NCBI GenBank assembly: GCA_030603035.1 | Contig: JAUVYQ010000102.1 | Span: 1-9,309, forward strand | DNA: 9,309 bases | Direction of reading: 5' to 3' | DNA from: Phycisphaerae bacterium | GTDB taxonomy: Bacteria > Planctomycetota > Phycisphaerae > Sedimentisphaerales > SG8-4 | Shown: in pieces, positions 1 to 5,162 of the stretch | Numbering within the stretch: position 1 is the stretch's first letter | Layout: the number at the start of each line of letters is the position of its first letter | Made by a program: the position numbers and the translations under genes | Notes under the pieces: generated by a model | Seen by the model: only the letters and a program-made list of their open reading frames with translations | What the model was told of the DNA's origin: nothing | The model's database searches: none

Positions 1-7
1 CTATCAT
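1..7 (-). CDS. ruvA: Start of next gene, probably ruvA (runs off window)
   Basis: The stop codon of ruvC (TGA, 4-6) lies inside an ATGA whose ATG occupies 5-7 on the minus strand, so a next gene can start by 4-nt overlap. The seven visible bases read ATG ATA G, that is Met-Ile-(codon starting with G). RuvA proteins usually begin Met-Ile-Gly, and ruvA commonly follows ruvC, so a RuvA Holliday-junction-binding subunit is the natural guess. Only two codons are visible, so this rests on context. A weak GGAG lies about 16 nt upstream inside ruvC. Confidence 0.45.
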
Positions 8-507
8 AGTTTGTTGTTGGTTGCTCCAGTGAGAATTACCTTCGAATTTGCACAGCACAGCGCCGCCGCTATGGCGTCAGCCACATCGCTCGGCTCCGGC
101 ACATCCGGCAAAGATAAAATCGTTTGAATCGTCTTTTGCACTTGCTCCTTCGATGCCCTGCCGTTGCCGGTAAGTGATTTTTTTATACGCGTCGCGCTGA
201 AGCTTCTGACCTCAATTTCCGCCTCTGCGCACCTTTGTAATATAACACCTCTTGCGTGCCCCATCAATATCGCCGTTTTCGGATGTCCATAGTGCGAGTA
301 TAATTCTTCCACCGCTACAATCTCAGGCTTAAATCTCTTAAGCAGCGATTCTGTATCCCGGGCAATCTGGTTTAACCTTGCTTCTATTGCCAGGTCGTTG
401 TCAGTTTGAAAAACGCCCGCCTCAATTAGCGCTTCTTTGTCTTCACTTGTCTCCAAACAAGCGTATCCGCAGACCTGCAAACCCGGGTCAATACCGAGTA
501 TCCTCAT
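4..507 (-). CDS. ruvC: Crossover junction endodeoxyribonuclease RuvC
   Basis: RuvC is the Holliday-junction resolvase that acts with RuvAB in homologous recombination and fork repair, cutting symmetrically across the junction as a Mg-dependent dimer. The 167-residue product is close to the usual length (E. coli 173). It has the RNase H-like nuclease fold markers: ILGIDPG at the N terminus with catalytic Asp7, VAVEELY with Glu67, GHARGV near 83-88, the GNGRASKEQV segment at 114-123, and the C-terminal DVADAIAAAL with Asp141 and Asp144. All four acidic catalytic residues are therefore present. The ATG overlaps the cysS stop as ATGA, and GGAGAAGGAG directly precedes it, which fixes the start. 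The unusual choice of a tRNA synthetase as upstream partner implies co-transcription rather than shared function. Downstream, ruvC overlaps a probable ruvA. Confidence 0.97.
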   Translation of the reverse strand: MRILGIDPGLQVCGYACLETSEDKEALIEAGVFQTDNDLAIEARLNQIARDTESLLKRFKPEIVAVEELYSHYGHPKTAILMGHARGVILQRCAEAEIEVRSFSATRIKKSLTGNGRASKEQVQKTIQTILSLPDVPEPSDVADAIAAALCCANSKVILTGATNNKL

Positions 508-1982
508 CTCCTTCTCCAGACAGTTTCGTCGGCTTTATCTTCCAGCACAATCCCAATTTCATCCAGTTTGGCACGAGCAGCATCCGCCAACTCAAAATCA
601 CCTCGCTTTCGGGCCTCACTTCGCTGCTCAATCAGAATATCAACCAACCTTTCGATTATCTCATCATCGGCTCCGCCGGCTTGTGGATATTCGTCTTTCA
701 CAATACCGAGGCAATCCCCACCCAGCCGGTCGAACAGCACATCGAATGCATTAAGCGTTTCTGCGGTCGGATTTCCCTCTTCAAGCAATTTGTTTGCCAA
801 CCGAACCAGTTCAAACACAACCGACAGTGCGATGGAAGTATTCAAATCATCGTTCATTGCCGCTTCGAATTTCTCCCTTAACCCCTTCAGCTCCTCCACC
901 ATTTTACCGTCGATTTTACCTTTAGCCGCCTGTACCATTCTTTTCCGCACCGCCATAACCGTCTCGGTTATTTTTTCATAACCGCTATAGGCTGCGAACA
1001 GCGCTGCATCTGAAAAATCCAGCGGGCTTCTGTAATGGCTGTTCAAAATCAACTGTCTCACCGCCAGCGGGTCATAGCTCTTGGTCAATCTTTCGTGAGC
1101 ACCGGAAAACGCCTGCTTTAGAGTAATAAAATTATTCAAACTCTTGCCCATCTTTTGTCCATCAACGGTAACCATATTATTGTGCAGCCAGTGTCGAACG
1201 AACGGCACGCCGTTGGCCGCCTCCGACTGGGCGATTTCGCACTCGTGATGCGGAAACTGGTTTTCCAGTCCGCCGCCGTGGATATCGATGGTCTTGCCCA
1301 GATATTTCATACTCATTACCGAGCATTCCAGATGCCAGCCCGGATAGCCCATCCCCCACGGACTCGGCCACTGCATAATATGGTTCGGCTCGGCTTTCTT
1401 CCAGAGGGCAAAGTCCACCGGTGCTCTTTTATCCGGCGAAACCTCTACGCGGGCACCGGCCTGCATCTCTTCGACGTTTCTGCCGGACAGTTTCCCGTAG
1501 TCCTTAAACTTAGACACATCGAAATACACCGACCCATTGACCTCGTAAGCATATCCTTTTTCCTGAAGTGTCTTTACCAGCTCTATCTGCTCGGTTATAT
1601 GTCCGCTGGCTCGCGGGCTTATATCCGGCCGAACGCAGTTCAATCTGTCCATATCCTCGAAGTAACTGCGGGTATAGTACTCCGCCAGCGCCATCGGATG
1701 CTTCTTCTCTTTTTTTGCCGCCTCAACAATTTTATCCTCGCCTTCATCCGCATCGTCGGTCAAATGACCTACATCGGTTATATTCTGCACATAGGTAACA
1801 CTGTACCCCAGGTAGCGAAGATAGCGAACCAGAACGTCAAAGCTTACGTAACTTTTCGCATGCCCCAGATGTGCGTGCCCATATACGGTCGGCCCGCAGA
1901 CATATACCCCAACCTGGCTTTTCTTCAACGGCTTGAATTCTTCCTTCCTTCTCGTCAAGCTGTTATAAAGATTCAACCCCAT
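504..1982 (-). CDS. cysS: Cysteine--tRNA ligase
   Basis: This class I synthetase charges tRNA-Cys with cysteine in the cytoplasm. The 492-residue protein is slightly longer than the E. coli enzyme (461). The first half of the Rossmann catalytic domain carries YVCGPTVYG and the HIGH-class signature as HLGH at 38-41. The second half has [16 protein letters not shown] near 214-229, [20 protein letters not shown] near 235-254 and the KMSKS-class loop as KMGKS at 277-281. The zinc ligands expected from E. coli (Cys28, Cys209, His234, Glu238) map to Cys29, Cys220, His245 and Glu249 with identical spacing. KMGKS instead of KMSKS and the GGGLEN loop are lineage variants seen in some phyla rather than damage. 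The ATG is preceded by AAAGGTG at suitable distance. The gene ends in a 4-nt overlap with ruvC, implying translational coupling. Confidence 0.97.
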   Translation of the reverse strand: MGLNLYNSLTRRKEEFKPLKKSQVGVYVCGPTVYGHAHLGHAKSYVSFDVLVRYLRYLGYSVTYVQNITDVGHLTDDADEGEDKIVEAAKKEKKHPMALAEYYTRSYFEDMDRLNCVRPDISPRASGHITEQIELVKTLQEKGYAYEVNGSVYFDVSKFKDYGKLSGRNVEEMQAGARVEVSPDKRAPVDFALWKKAEPNHIMQWPSPWGMGYPGWHLECSVMSMKYLGKTIDIHGGGLENQFPHHECEIAQSEAANGVPFVRHWLHNNMVTVDGQKMGKSLNNFITLKQAFSGAHERLTKSYDPLAVRQLILNSHYRSPLDFSDAALFAAYSGYEKITETVMAVRKRMVQAAKGKIDGKMVEELKGLREKFEAAMNDDLNTSIALSVVFELVRLANKLLEEGNPTAETLNAFDVLFDRLGGDCLGIVKDEYPQAGGADDEIIERLVDILIEQRSEARKRGDFELADAARAKLDEIGIVLEDKADETVWRRR

Positions 1983-2072
1983 CTACAAACACCTTTAAAA
2001 AATCCTGTTTGGTAATTGATTTTAGCATTTGGTTTTCTTTTCAATAATCAATTATCATTAATCAGTAATCAA
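1983..2072. other. AT-rich ispF-cysS spacer
   Basis: This spacer separates ispF from cysS. Its cysS-proximal part holds the ribosome binding site AAAGGTG. The ispF-proximal part is a heptad repeat, listed separately. A 10-bp inverted repeat (GTAATTGATT at 2012-2021 against AATCAATTAC at 2067-2076) encloses most of the spacer. I see no clear promoter or T-tract terminator. Confidence 0.6.
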
Positions 2073-2073
2073 T
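2039..2073 (-). repeat. Degenerate heptad array, ATTGATT type
   Basis: On the minus strand five consecutive 7-nt units are ATTGATT, ACTGATT, AATGATA, ATTGATT and ATTGAAA. Four of the five keep TGA at positions 3-5 of the unit, and the third keeps it too. The first base of the array is the last A of the ispF TAA stop, so the array abuts the gene exactly. The same 7-mer occurs twice in tandem on the opposite strand at 6763-6776. Confidence 0.7.
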
Positions 2074-2585
2074 TACAATGTTCTTCTTTTCTTCTTTTTC
2101 AAAAGCGCTATGGCCGTGGCGGCCATCGCTTCGCCGGTGCCTACATCACCAAGCTCTTCGTTTGTCTTTGCCTTGACGTTCACAGCGGTAAAATCGATGC
2201 CCAAAAGCCCGGCAATGCACCTTTTCATCTGCCCTTTGACCGGCTCCAATTTCGGTTCCTCTGCGTGGATTATCAAATCAATATTGACCACTTCCCAGCG
2301 TTTTTCTTCGAGCCGCTCCTTTACAATAAACAAAAGCTCTTTGCTGTCTGCATCCTTCCACCGCGGGTCCGTATCGGGAAACAACGTCCCTATATCACCC
2401 ATCCCGCTTGCCCCAAGCAGAGCATCGATGACGGCGTGCAGGCCCACATCACCATCGCTGTGGCCGGCCAAACCGGCCGGGTACGGCACATAAACTCCGC
2501 CCAGCATCAGCTTCCTGCCTTCAACTATCCTGTGGATATCAGTGCCGATTCCGGTTCTATATTCGGCCTTAGGTTCCTCAATCAC
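2073..2585 (-). CDS. ispF: 2-C-methyl-D-erythritol 2,4-cyclodiphosphate synthase
   Basis: IspF converts CDP-ME 2-phosphate to ME-2,4-cyclodiphosphate with loss of CMP, in the MEP isoprenoid pathway; the enzyme is a cytoplasmic homotrimer. The 170-residue product is a little longer than E. coli's 159. It has GTDIHRIVEG with the metal ligands Asp16 and His18, GHSDGDVGLHAVIDALLGA with the third ligand His50, GDIGTLFPDTDP, and the C-terminal KAKTNEELGDVGTGEAMAA stretch that frames the CMP pocket. The start is a GTG overlapping the hisB stop as GTGA, with AAGGGG five nt upstream, which favours this start over a later one. Pairing with a histidine gene is positional, not metabolic. The C terminus is very basic (KKKKRR), a mild oddity right before the repeat array. 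There is no sign of an IspD fusion, which is found in some bacteria. Confidence 0.96.
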   Translation of the reverse strand: MIEEPKAEYRTGIGTDIHRIVEGRKLMLGGVYVPYPAGLAGHSDGDVGLHAVIDALLGASGMGDIGTLFPDTDPRWKDADSKELLFIVKERLEEKRWEVVNIDLIIHAEEPKLEPVKGQMKRCIAGLLGIDFTAVNVKAKTNEELGDVGTGEAMAATAIALLKKKKRRTL

Positions 2586-3166
2586 AACAGCCCCTTTGTG
2601 CTGGGGACATCCGTCCCGACAATCCTCACTGCCCCGGCAAGCGCCTTACCCAATCCCTTGAAAATCGCCTCAGCTATGTGATGGCTGTTCGTCCCGTATG
2701 GCACGTTTATATGCAGATTAAACTTGCCCGTATTTGAAAAGCTCCGCAGCATCTCCTCCAGGCACTCGACGTCAAAATCGCCGATTTTATCTGTGCGGTA
2801 GTCAACGTTATACACACAGCTCGGCCTGCCGGACAAATCTACCGACACATTGGCCAAGGTCTCTTCCATCGGCACAGAACTATGCCCGTATCTGCCAATC
2901 CCTCTTTTATCCCCGAGGGCGCCCAATAAACATTCTCCCAGGCATATTGCAATATCTTCGACCGTATGGTGCACATCGACATTCAAATCGCCTTTGGCGC
3001 GGAGCACCAGATCGATTTTGCTGTGCTTGCTCAGATGCGAGAGCATATGGTCTAAAAAGCCGATGCCGGTATCAATCTCATATTTGCCGACGCCGTCCAG
3101 ATTAAGCTCTACACTGACATCGGTTTCTTTTGTTTGCCTGTGAGTTTTAGCCGTTCTTTCTTCCAT
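2582..3166 (-). CDS. hisB: Imidazoleglycerol-phosphate dehydratase
   Basis: This enzyme dehydrates imidazole glycerol phosphate to imidazole acetol phosphate, the sixth step of histidine synthesis. It is the stand-alone form, without the phosphatase domain of enterobacterial HisB. Taken from the ATG at 3166 it is 194 residues, the normal IGPD size. The two pseudo-symmetrical metal-binding motifs are present: GFLDHML (36-42) with HHTVED at 66-71, and NSHHIAEA at 160-167. RYGHSSVPMEE at 92-102 is also typical. An in-frame ATG at 3223 would add 19 residues, but those translate a palindromic repeat (DSRIRGNDR). The ATG at 3166 has AAGGA seven nt upstream and gives the family N terminus, so it is chosen. 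The next step, HisC, is encoded just upstream. The stop overlaps the ispF GTG. Confidence 0.96.
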   Translation of the reverse strand: MEERTAKTHRQTKETDVSVELNLDGVGKYEIDTGIGFLDHMLSHLSKHSKIDLVLRAKGDLNVDVHHTVEDIAICLGECLLGALGDKRGIGRYGHSSVPMEETLANVSVDLSGRPSCVYNVDYRTDKIGDFDVECLEEMLRSFSNTGKFNLHINVPYGTNSHHIAEAIFKGLGKALAGAVRIVGTDVPSTKGLL

Positions 3167-3173
3167 AAAAATA

Positions 3174-3178
3174 TCCTT
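3174..3178 (-). promoter_or_regulatory. Ribosome binding site deciding the hisB start
   Basis: The minus strand reads AAGGA, then seven nt, then the ATG at 3164-3166. It lies between the dRS3-like hairpin and the start codon, showing that translation begins after the repeat rather than at the upstream in-frame ATG at 3223. Confidence 0.7.
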
Positions 3179-3184
3179 TTTTCT

Positions 3185-3209
3185 GTCATTCCCGCGAATG
3201 CGGGAATCC
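3185..3209. repeat. dRS3-like palindrome ATTCCC(N8)GGGAAT
   Basis: An exact 8-bp inverted repeat, ATTCCCGC at 3188-3195 and GCGGGAAT at 3200-3207, encloses the loop GAAT. The core fits the ATTCCC(N8)GGGAAT consensus of the dRS3 repeats described in Neisseria, and similar GTCATTCCCGCG elements recur in many bacterial genomes. It sits in the 80-nt hisC-hisB spacer, so the co-transcript would contain a stable stem-loop about 20 nt ahead of the hisB start. No T-tract follows on either strand, so I do not call it a terminator. Confidence 0.75.
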
Positions 3210-3227
3210 AAATCTTCTTTCAATTCT

Positions 3228-3245
3228 TTCTCTGCGTTCTCTGCG
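3228..3245 (-). repeat. Nonamer tandem repeat CGCAGAGAA x2 after hisC stop
   Basis: On the minus strand two identical 9-nt units, CGCAGAGAA, follow the hisC TAA after a single C. A purine-rich, more degenerate tail (AGAATTGAA) follows. Units on the same C-N-C-N-G-A frame occur at 5088-5114. Confidence 0.65.
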
Positions 3246-3246
3246 G

Positions 3247-4347
3247 TTAATCTTTTTTGCTCTGATTTAAGATTTCCTTCAAAGTTAGAATGAGTTTATC
3301 GTTTTCTTCGTTCGTGCCGACCGTTATCCTCAGCTTATTACTTAGCCCGGGCAGGTCAAAATACCTCACGTAGATATTGCGCTGCACCAGTTTATCATAT
3401 ATCTCGTTTGCCTTGCAATTTTTGCTCTCGGCAAGAACAAAATTGGCGTGGCTTTTTGCCACTTTGAATTTCAAAGCTTGCAGTTGCGCAGTCAATATGG
3501 CGCGGTTTCTCTTTACTTCTTCGACATTTTCTTTGAAGCACTTCTGGTCTTTTATCGCTGCAGTGGCGACGGCAATAGCAACCGCATCGACATTGTAGGA
3601 GTCCTTGACCTTCATAAGACCGGCTATTAAATCCGGCTGGGCAATCGCATATCCAAATCGCAAACCCGCAAGCGAATATCCTTTGCTCATCGAGCGGAGT
3701 ATGACCACATTATCAAAATCTTTAACCAGTCCCGCACAATTCTCCTCTGCAAAATCCACGTAGGCCTCATCAATCAGTAATGCCCCGGCCAATTCGTCCG
3801 CCAGCGACGCCATTTCGTCAACGCTTGTGAAAGTCCCGCTCGGTGCGTTTGGATTGCAAACAATAGTCAAGGCCGCACCGGTCCCCGCTAATTTGGCCGG
3901 CAGATTGAACTCCTCGTCAAACGGAACTTCGATTGCCTTGCAATTTTGCAGATTTGCTAACACCGGATAAAGTGAATACGTCGGAACAGGATATGCGACA
4001 GACCGATTTTCGTCACAAAACGCCCGCAGAGCGATAGTCAGCAGCTCGTCTCCGCCGTTGCAGCACATAATATGGTCAGCCGGGACGCCGTTAACTTCCG
4101 CTGCTGCCTGGCGAAACGCGTCTCCGTTCGGGTCCGGGTATCGCCGAAGCTGCTCCGCATTTATTTTTGCCAGCACTTTCATTACCGCAGGCGTTGGCGG
4201 ATACGGATTTTCATTGGTGTTTAGCTTTACGATGCTCGATGCTCTCCGCAGGACGCCTTGCGGCGGATGCTTGATGCTCGATGCCGGAGGCTGAAAACCC
4301 GGCTCATAACCCTTCGCCTTTTCAATATTTTCCCGAAAGTAAGCCAT
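3247..4347 (-). CDS. hisC: Histidinol-phosphate aminotransferase
   Basis: HisC is a PLP-dependent fold type I (class II-like) aminotransferase that converts imidazole acetol phosphate and glutamate to histidinol phosphate. It uses the product of hisB, the next gene. The 366 residues include the start YFRENIEKAKGY, KLNTNENPYPP at 41-51, RRYPDP at 68-73, CNGGDELL at 96-103, CNPNAPSG at 164-171, LIDEAYVDF at 191-199 and SMSKGYSLAGLRFGY from 219, with the PLP-binding Lys222 and the Tyr196/Asp193 pair. LRITVGT near the C terminus supplies the substrate carboxylate arginine. Odd feature: residues 21-40 are encoded by a heptad repeat with ASSI appearing twice, placed between the N-terminal arm and the first conserved motif. 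The ATG gives the family N terminus; only a weak GGAATAAGGA precedes it. The stop abuts a nonamer repeat. Confidence 0.95.
   Translation of the reverse strand: MAYFRENIEKAKGYEPGFQPPASSIKHPPQGVLRRASSIVKLNTNENPYPPTPAVMKVLAKINAEQLRRYPDPNGDAFRQAAAEVNGVPADHIMCCNGGDELLTIALRAFCDENRSVAYPVPTYSLYPVLANLQNCKAIEVPFDEEFNLPAKLAGTGAALTIVCNPNAPSGTFTSVDEMASLADELAGALLIDEAYVDFAEENCAGLVKDFDNVVILRSMSKGYSLAGLRFGYAIAQPDLIAGLMKVKDSYNVDAVAIAVATAAIKDQKCFKENVEEVKRNRAILTAQLQALKFKVAKSHANFVLAESKNCKANEIYDKLVQRNIYVRYFDLPGLSNKLRITVGTNEENDKLILTLKEILNQSKKD
4229..4284 (-). repeat. Heptad array GCATCGA inside the hisC reading frame
   Basis: On the minus strand eight consecutive 7-mers read GCATCGA, GCATCAA, GCATCCG, CCGCAAG, GCGTCCT, GCGGAGA, GCATCGA and GCATCGT. 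The outer pairs create an exact 12-nt direct repeat (4273-4284 and 4231-4242) 42 nt apart, which is six heptads and fourteen codons. The central part forms an imperfect hairpin, CCGCA at 4246-4250 with TGCGG at 4259-4263. It encodes residues 22-40 of HisC, just before the conserved KLNTNENP motif. Confidence 0.8.
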
Positions 4348-4363
4348 TCCTTATTCCAATAAT

Positions 4364-4448
4364 GTCATTGCGAGGCCTGCAAAGCAGGCCGTGGCAATCT
4401 CATCCGTTAGGTTTTAGATTGCTTCGTCGCTACGCTCCTCGCAATGAC
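4364..4448. repeat. 85-bp nested-palindrome repeat element (REP/MITE-like)
   Basis: The ends are a perfect 12-bp inverted repeat, GTCATTGCGAGG (4364-4375) and CCTCGCAATGAC (4437-4448). Inside lie a 7-bp hairpin with a three-base loop, GGCCTGC AAA GCAGGCC (4374-4390), and a second pairing, GCAATCT (4394-4400) with AGATTGC (4416-4422). There is no open reading frame for a transposase. Elements with these GTCATTGCGAGG ends are, from memory, widely scattered in unrelated bacterial genomes. It lies about 17 nt upstream of the hisC start, between hisC and the unidentified small gene. Confidence 0.8.
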
Positions 4449-4596
4449 GGAAGAGACGCAATCCGCAATATGCTATTTTTCCAAGATTATACGGATATTC
4501 GGTCAGGAGTGAAAGAGAAGATTTTGCGATTATTCGCAGAGTTTATCCTTGAACAAAGTGAAGGAATAATAACTAAGCCGGATATTTCACCATATC
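4449..4596. other. Spacer without a recognisable gene
   Basis: This stretch lies between the palindromic element and the 3' end of the small gene. A plus-strand reading frame crosses it (about 4470-4640, starting Met-Leu-Phe-Phe-Gln-Asp). It has a protein-like middle but no ribosome binding site, no recognised family, and it runs into the oppositely oriented gene. I treat it as non-coding or as a decayed remnant. Confidence 0.4.
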
Positions 4597-4604
4597 CTAC
4601 CGGC
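4577..4604 (-). terminator. Weak hairpin at the end of the small gene
   Basis: GGATAT (4580-4585) pairs with ATATCC (4592-4597) across a six-base loop. GCC and GGC can extend the stem past a four-base bulge. It overlaps the TAG stop of the small gene, and on the minus strand the following sequence is T-rich but interrupted. It could slow or end transcription, but the stem is short and the T run imperfect. Confidence 0.2.
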
Positions 4605-5064
4605 ATTGGCGTTCTTGCGCCTTTAAAACTTTGGCTTTGATTTCTGGTGGAAACTCAATCACTCTAACTTTAATACCGTACTTTTCTATACATTGGGCCA
4701 TCCAACTCTTGTGGATAAATGGTTCGGCTGCGTCACGGTCGGCAAACAGAAGAATACATTGGGCATTACATCCAATTATCTCATTCGTGAATAACAACTT
4801 AAATGCATCAGTCATTACTTTATGCTTTTGACCACTCTTAGGTGGACCGATGTGCGACCAAGCCTCACACAGAACTGGGGGAGATTCGCAATATCCATCG
4901 AGTTGTATATAACTTGCGCCATCTAATTCGAATTTCCTTGTTGTTAGCTTAACTTCCAATTCACGAGAAAGTGCATCCAAAAGCCATTTCTCCGCCTGTC
5001 GTTGCTCAATGCTATCTCCTGGCTGTGTAATATCTTCCCCCTTGCCGATGGATTTAGAATTCAT
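4597..5064 (-). CDS. Hypothetical protein, possible PD-(D/E)XK-like fold
   Basis: The 155-residue product is not one I can name. It has no signal peptide or membrane segment. After a polar N-terminal tail (1-17) comes a helix EQRQAEKWLLDALSREL (20-36), two probable strands ending in IQLDGY (53-58), a strand VLCEAW (64-69), then GPPKSGQKHKVMTDAFKL (73-90), a hydrophobic strand CILLFADRDA, and a C-terminal KVRVIEFPPEI followed by a basic tail. The order Glu25, Asp56, Glu67 and nearby Lys/Gln (76-82) resembles a PD-(D/E)XK nuclease-like core, as in small widely scattered uncharacterised proteins. The classical Lys of E-x-K is replaced (Glu-Ala-Trp), so activity is doubtful. GAGG seven nt before the ATG supports translation. 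It is the only non-housekeeping gene here, flanked by repeats on both sides, with visibly more A+T than its neighbours. Confidence 0.75.
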   Translation of the reverse strand: MNSKSIGKGEDITQPGDSIEQRQAEKWLLDALSRELEVKLTTRKFELDGASYIQLDGYCESPPVLCEAWSHIGPPKSGQKHKVMTDAFKLLFTNEIIGCNAQCILLFADRDAAEPFIHKSWMAQCIEKYGIKVRVIEFPPEIKAKVLKAQERQCR

Positions 5065-5087
5065 CTTTTTGCCTCAATTCTTTCATA

Positions 5088-5114
5088 GAGTCTGTGTAAT
5101 CAGCGAAATCCGTG
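5088..5114 (-). repeat. Degenerate nonamer array on a C-N-C-N-G-A frame
   Basis: On the minus strand three 9-nt units read CACGGATTT, CGCTGATTA and CACAGACTC. Positions 1, 3, 5, 6 and 8 are C, C, G, A and T in all three. The outer TAATCA (5097-5102) and TGATTA (5113-5118) are also an inverted repeat. The frame is shared with CGCAGAGAA behind hisC. Confidence 0.6.
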
Positions 5115-5125
5115 ATTAAATTTCG

Positions 5126-5160
5126 ATATACGCAATACGCATCACGCACGACGCAATACG
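5126..5160 (-). repeat. Degenerate heptad array, CGTATTG type
   Basis: On the minus strand five consecutive units read CGTATTG, CGTCGTG, CGTGATG, CGTATTG and CGTATAT. All five begin CGT. The array starts two nt after the accD TAA stop. The 10-mer ACGCAATACG is repeated exactly at 5130-5139 and 5151-5160, 21 nt (three heptads) apart. Confidence 0.75.
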
Positions 5161-5162
5161 AA

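Larger units (their letters stand above)
5065..5162. other. Repeat-filled spacer between accD and the small gene
   Basis: Nearly all of this spacer is repeat: a heptad array next to accD and a nonamer array next to the small gene, listed separately. The remaining bases carry the small gene's GAGG ribosome binding site (5072-5075). An out-of-frame ATG at 5084-5086 opens only a ten-codon frame ending just past the real start. No convincing promoter is visible. Confidence 0.6.

Noticed and set aside
366..507. KMGKS and HLGH in CysS as signs of inactivation (checked along with RuvC active-site residues)
   Set aside because: Both are permitted variants of the class I signatures, all zinc ligands are intact, and RuvC retains its four acidic residues.
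847..1152. Antisense frames and AT-rich patches within cysS as hidden RNA genes
   Set aside because: No tRNA-like cloverleaf, conserved RNA motif or promoter was seen; the sequence is accounted for by cysS codons.
1155..2015. A 286-codon plus-strand frame antisense to cysS
   Set aside because: It lies wholly over a convincing cysS, has no ribosome binding site and no recognisable domain; it is a frame shadow.
2016..2681. A 221-codon plus-strand frame antisense to ispF and the end of hisB
   Set aside because: Both underlying genes are certain, and the frame starts inside an AT-rich spacer without a ribosome binding site.
3185..3209. The hairpin as a rho-independent terminator
   Set aside because: There is no T-tract after the stem on either strand, and the downstream gene hisB lacks another obvious promoter.
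3167..3223. Nineteen-residue N-terminal extension of HisB
   Set aside because: It translates a palindromic repeat; the internal ATG has the proper AAGGA spacing and gives the family length.
4364..4448. An insertion sequence
   Set aside because: It is 85 bp long with no transposase frame; it is at most a non-autonomous element, and no target duplication is evident.
5057..5086. A ten-codon leader peptide (MKELRQKDEF) before the small gene
   Set aside because: It is out of frame, overlaps the real start and has no ribosome binding site of its own; likely chance.
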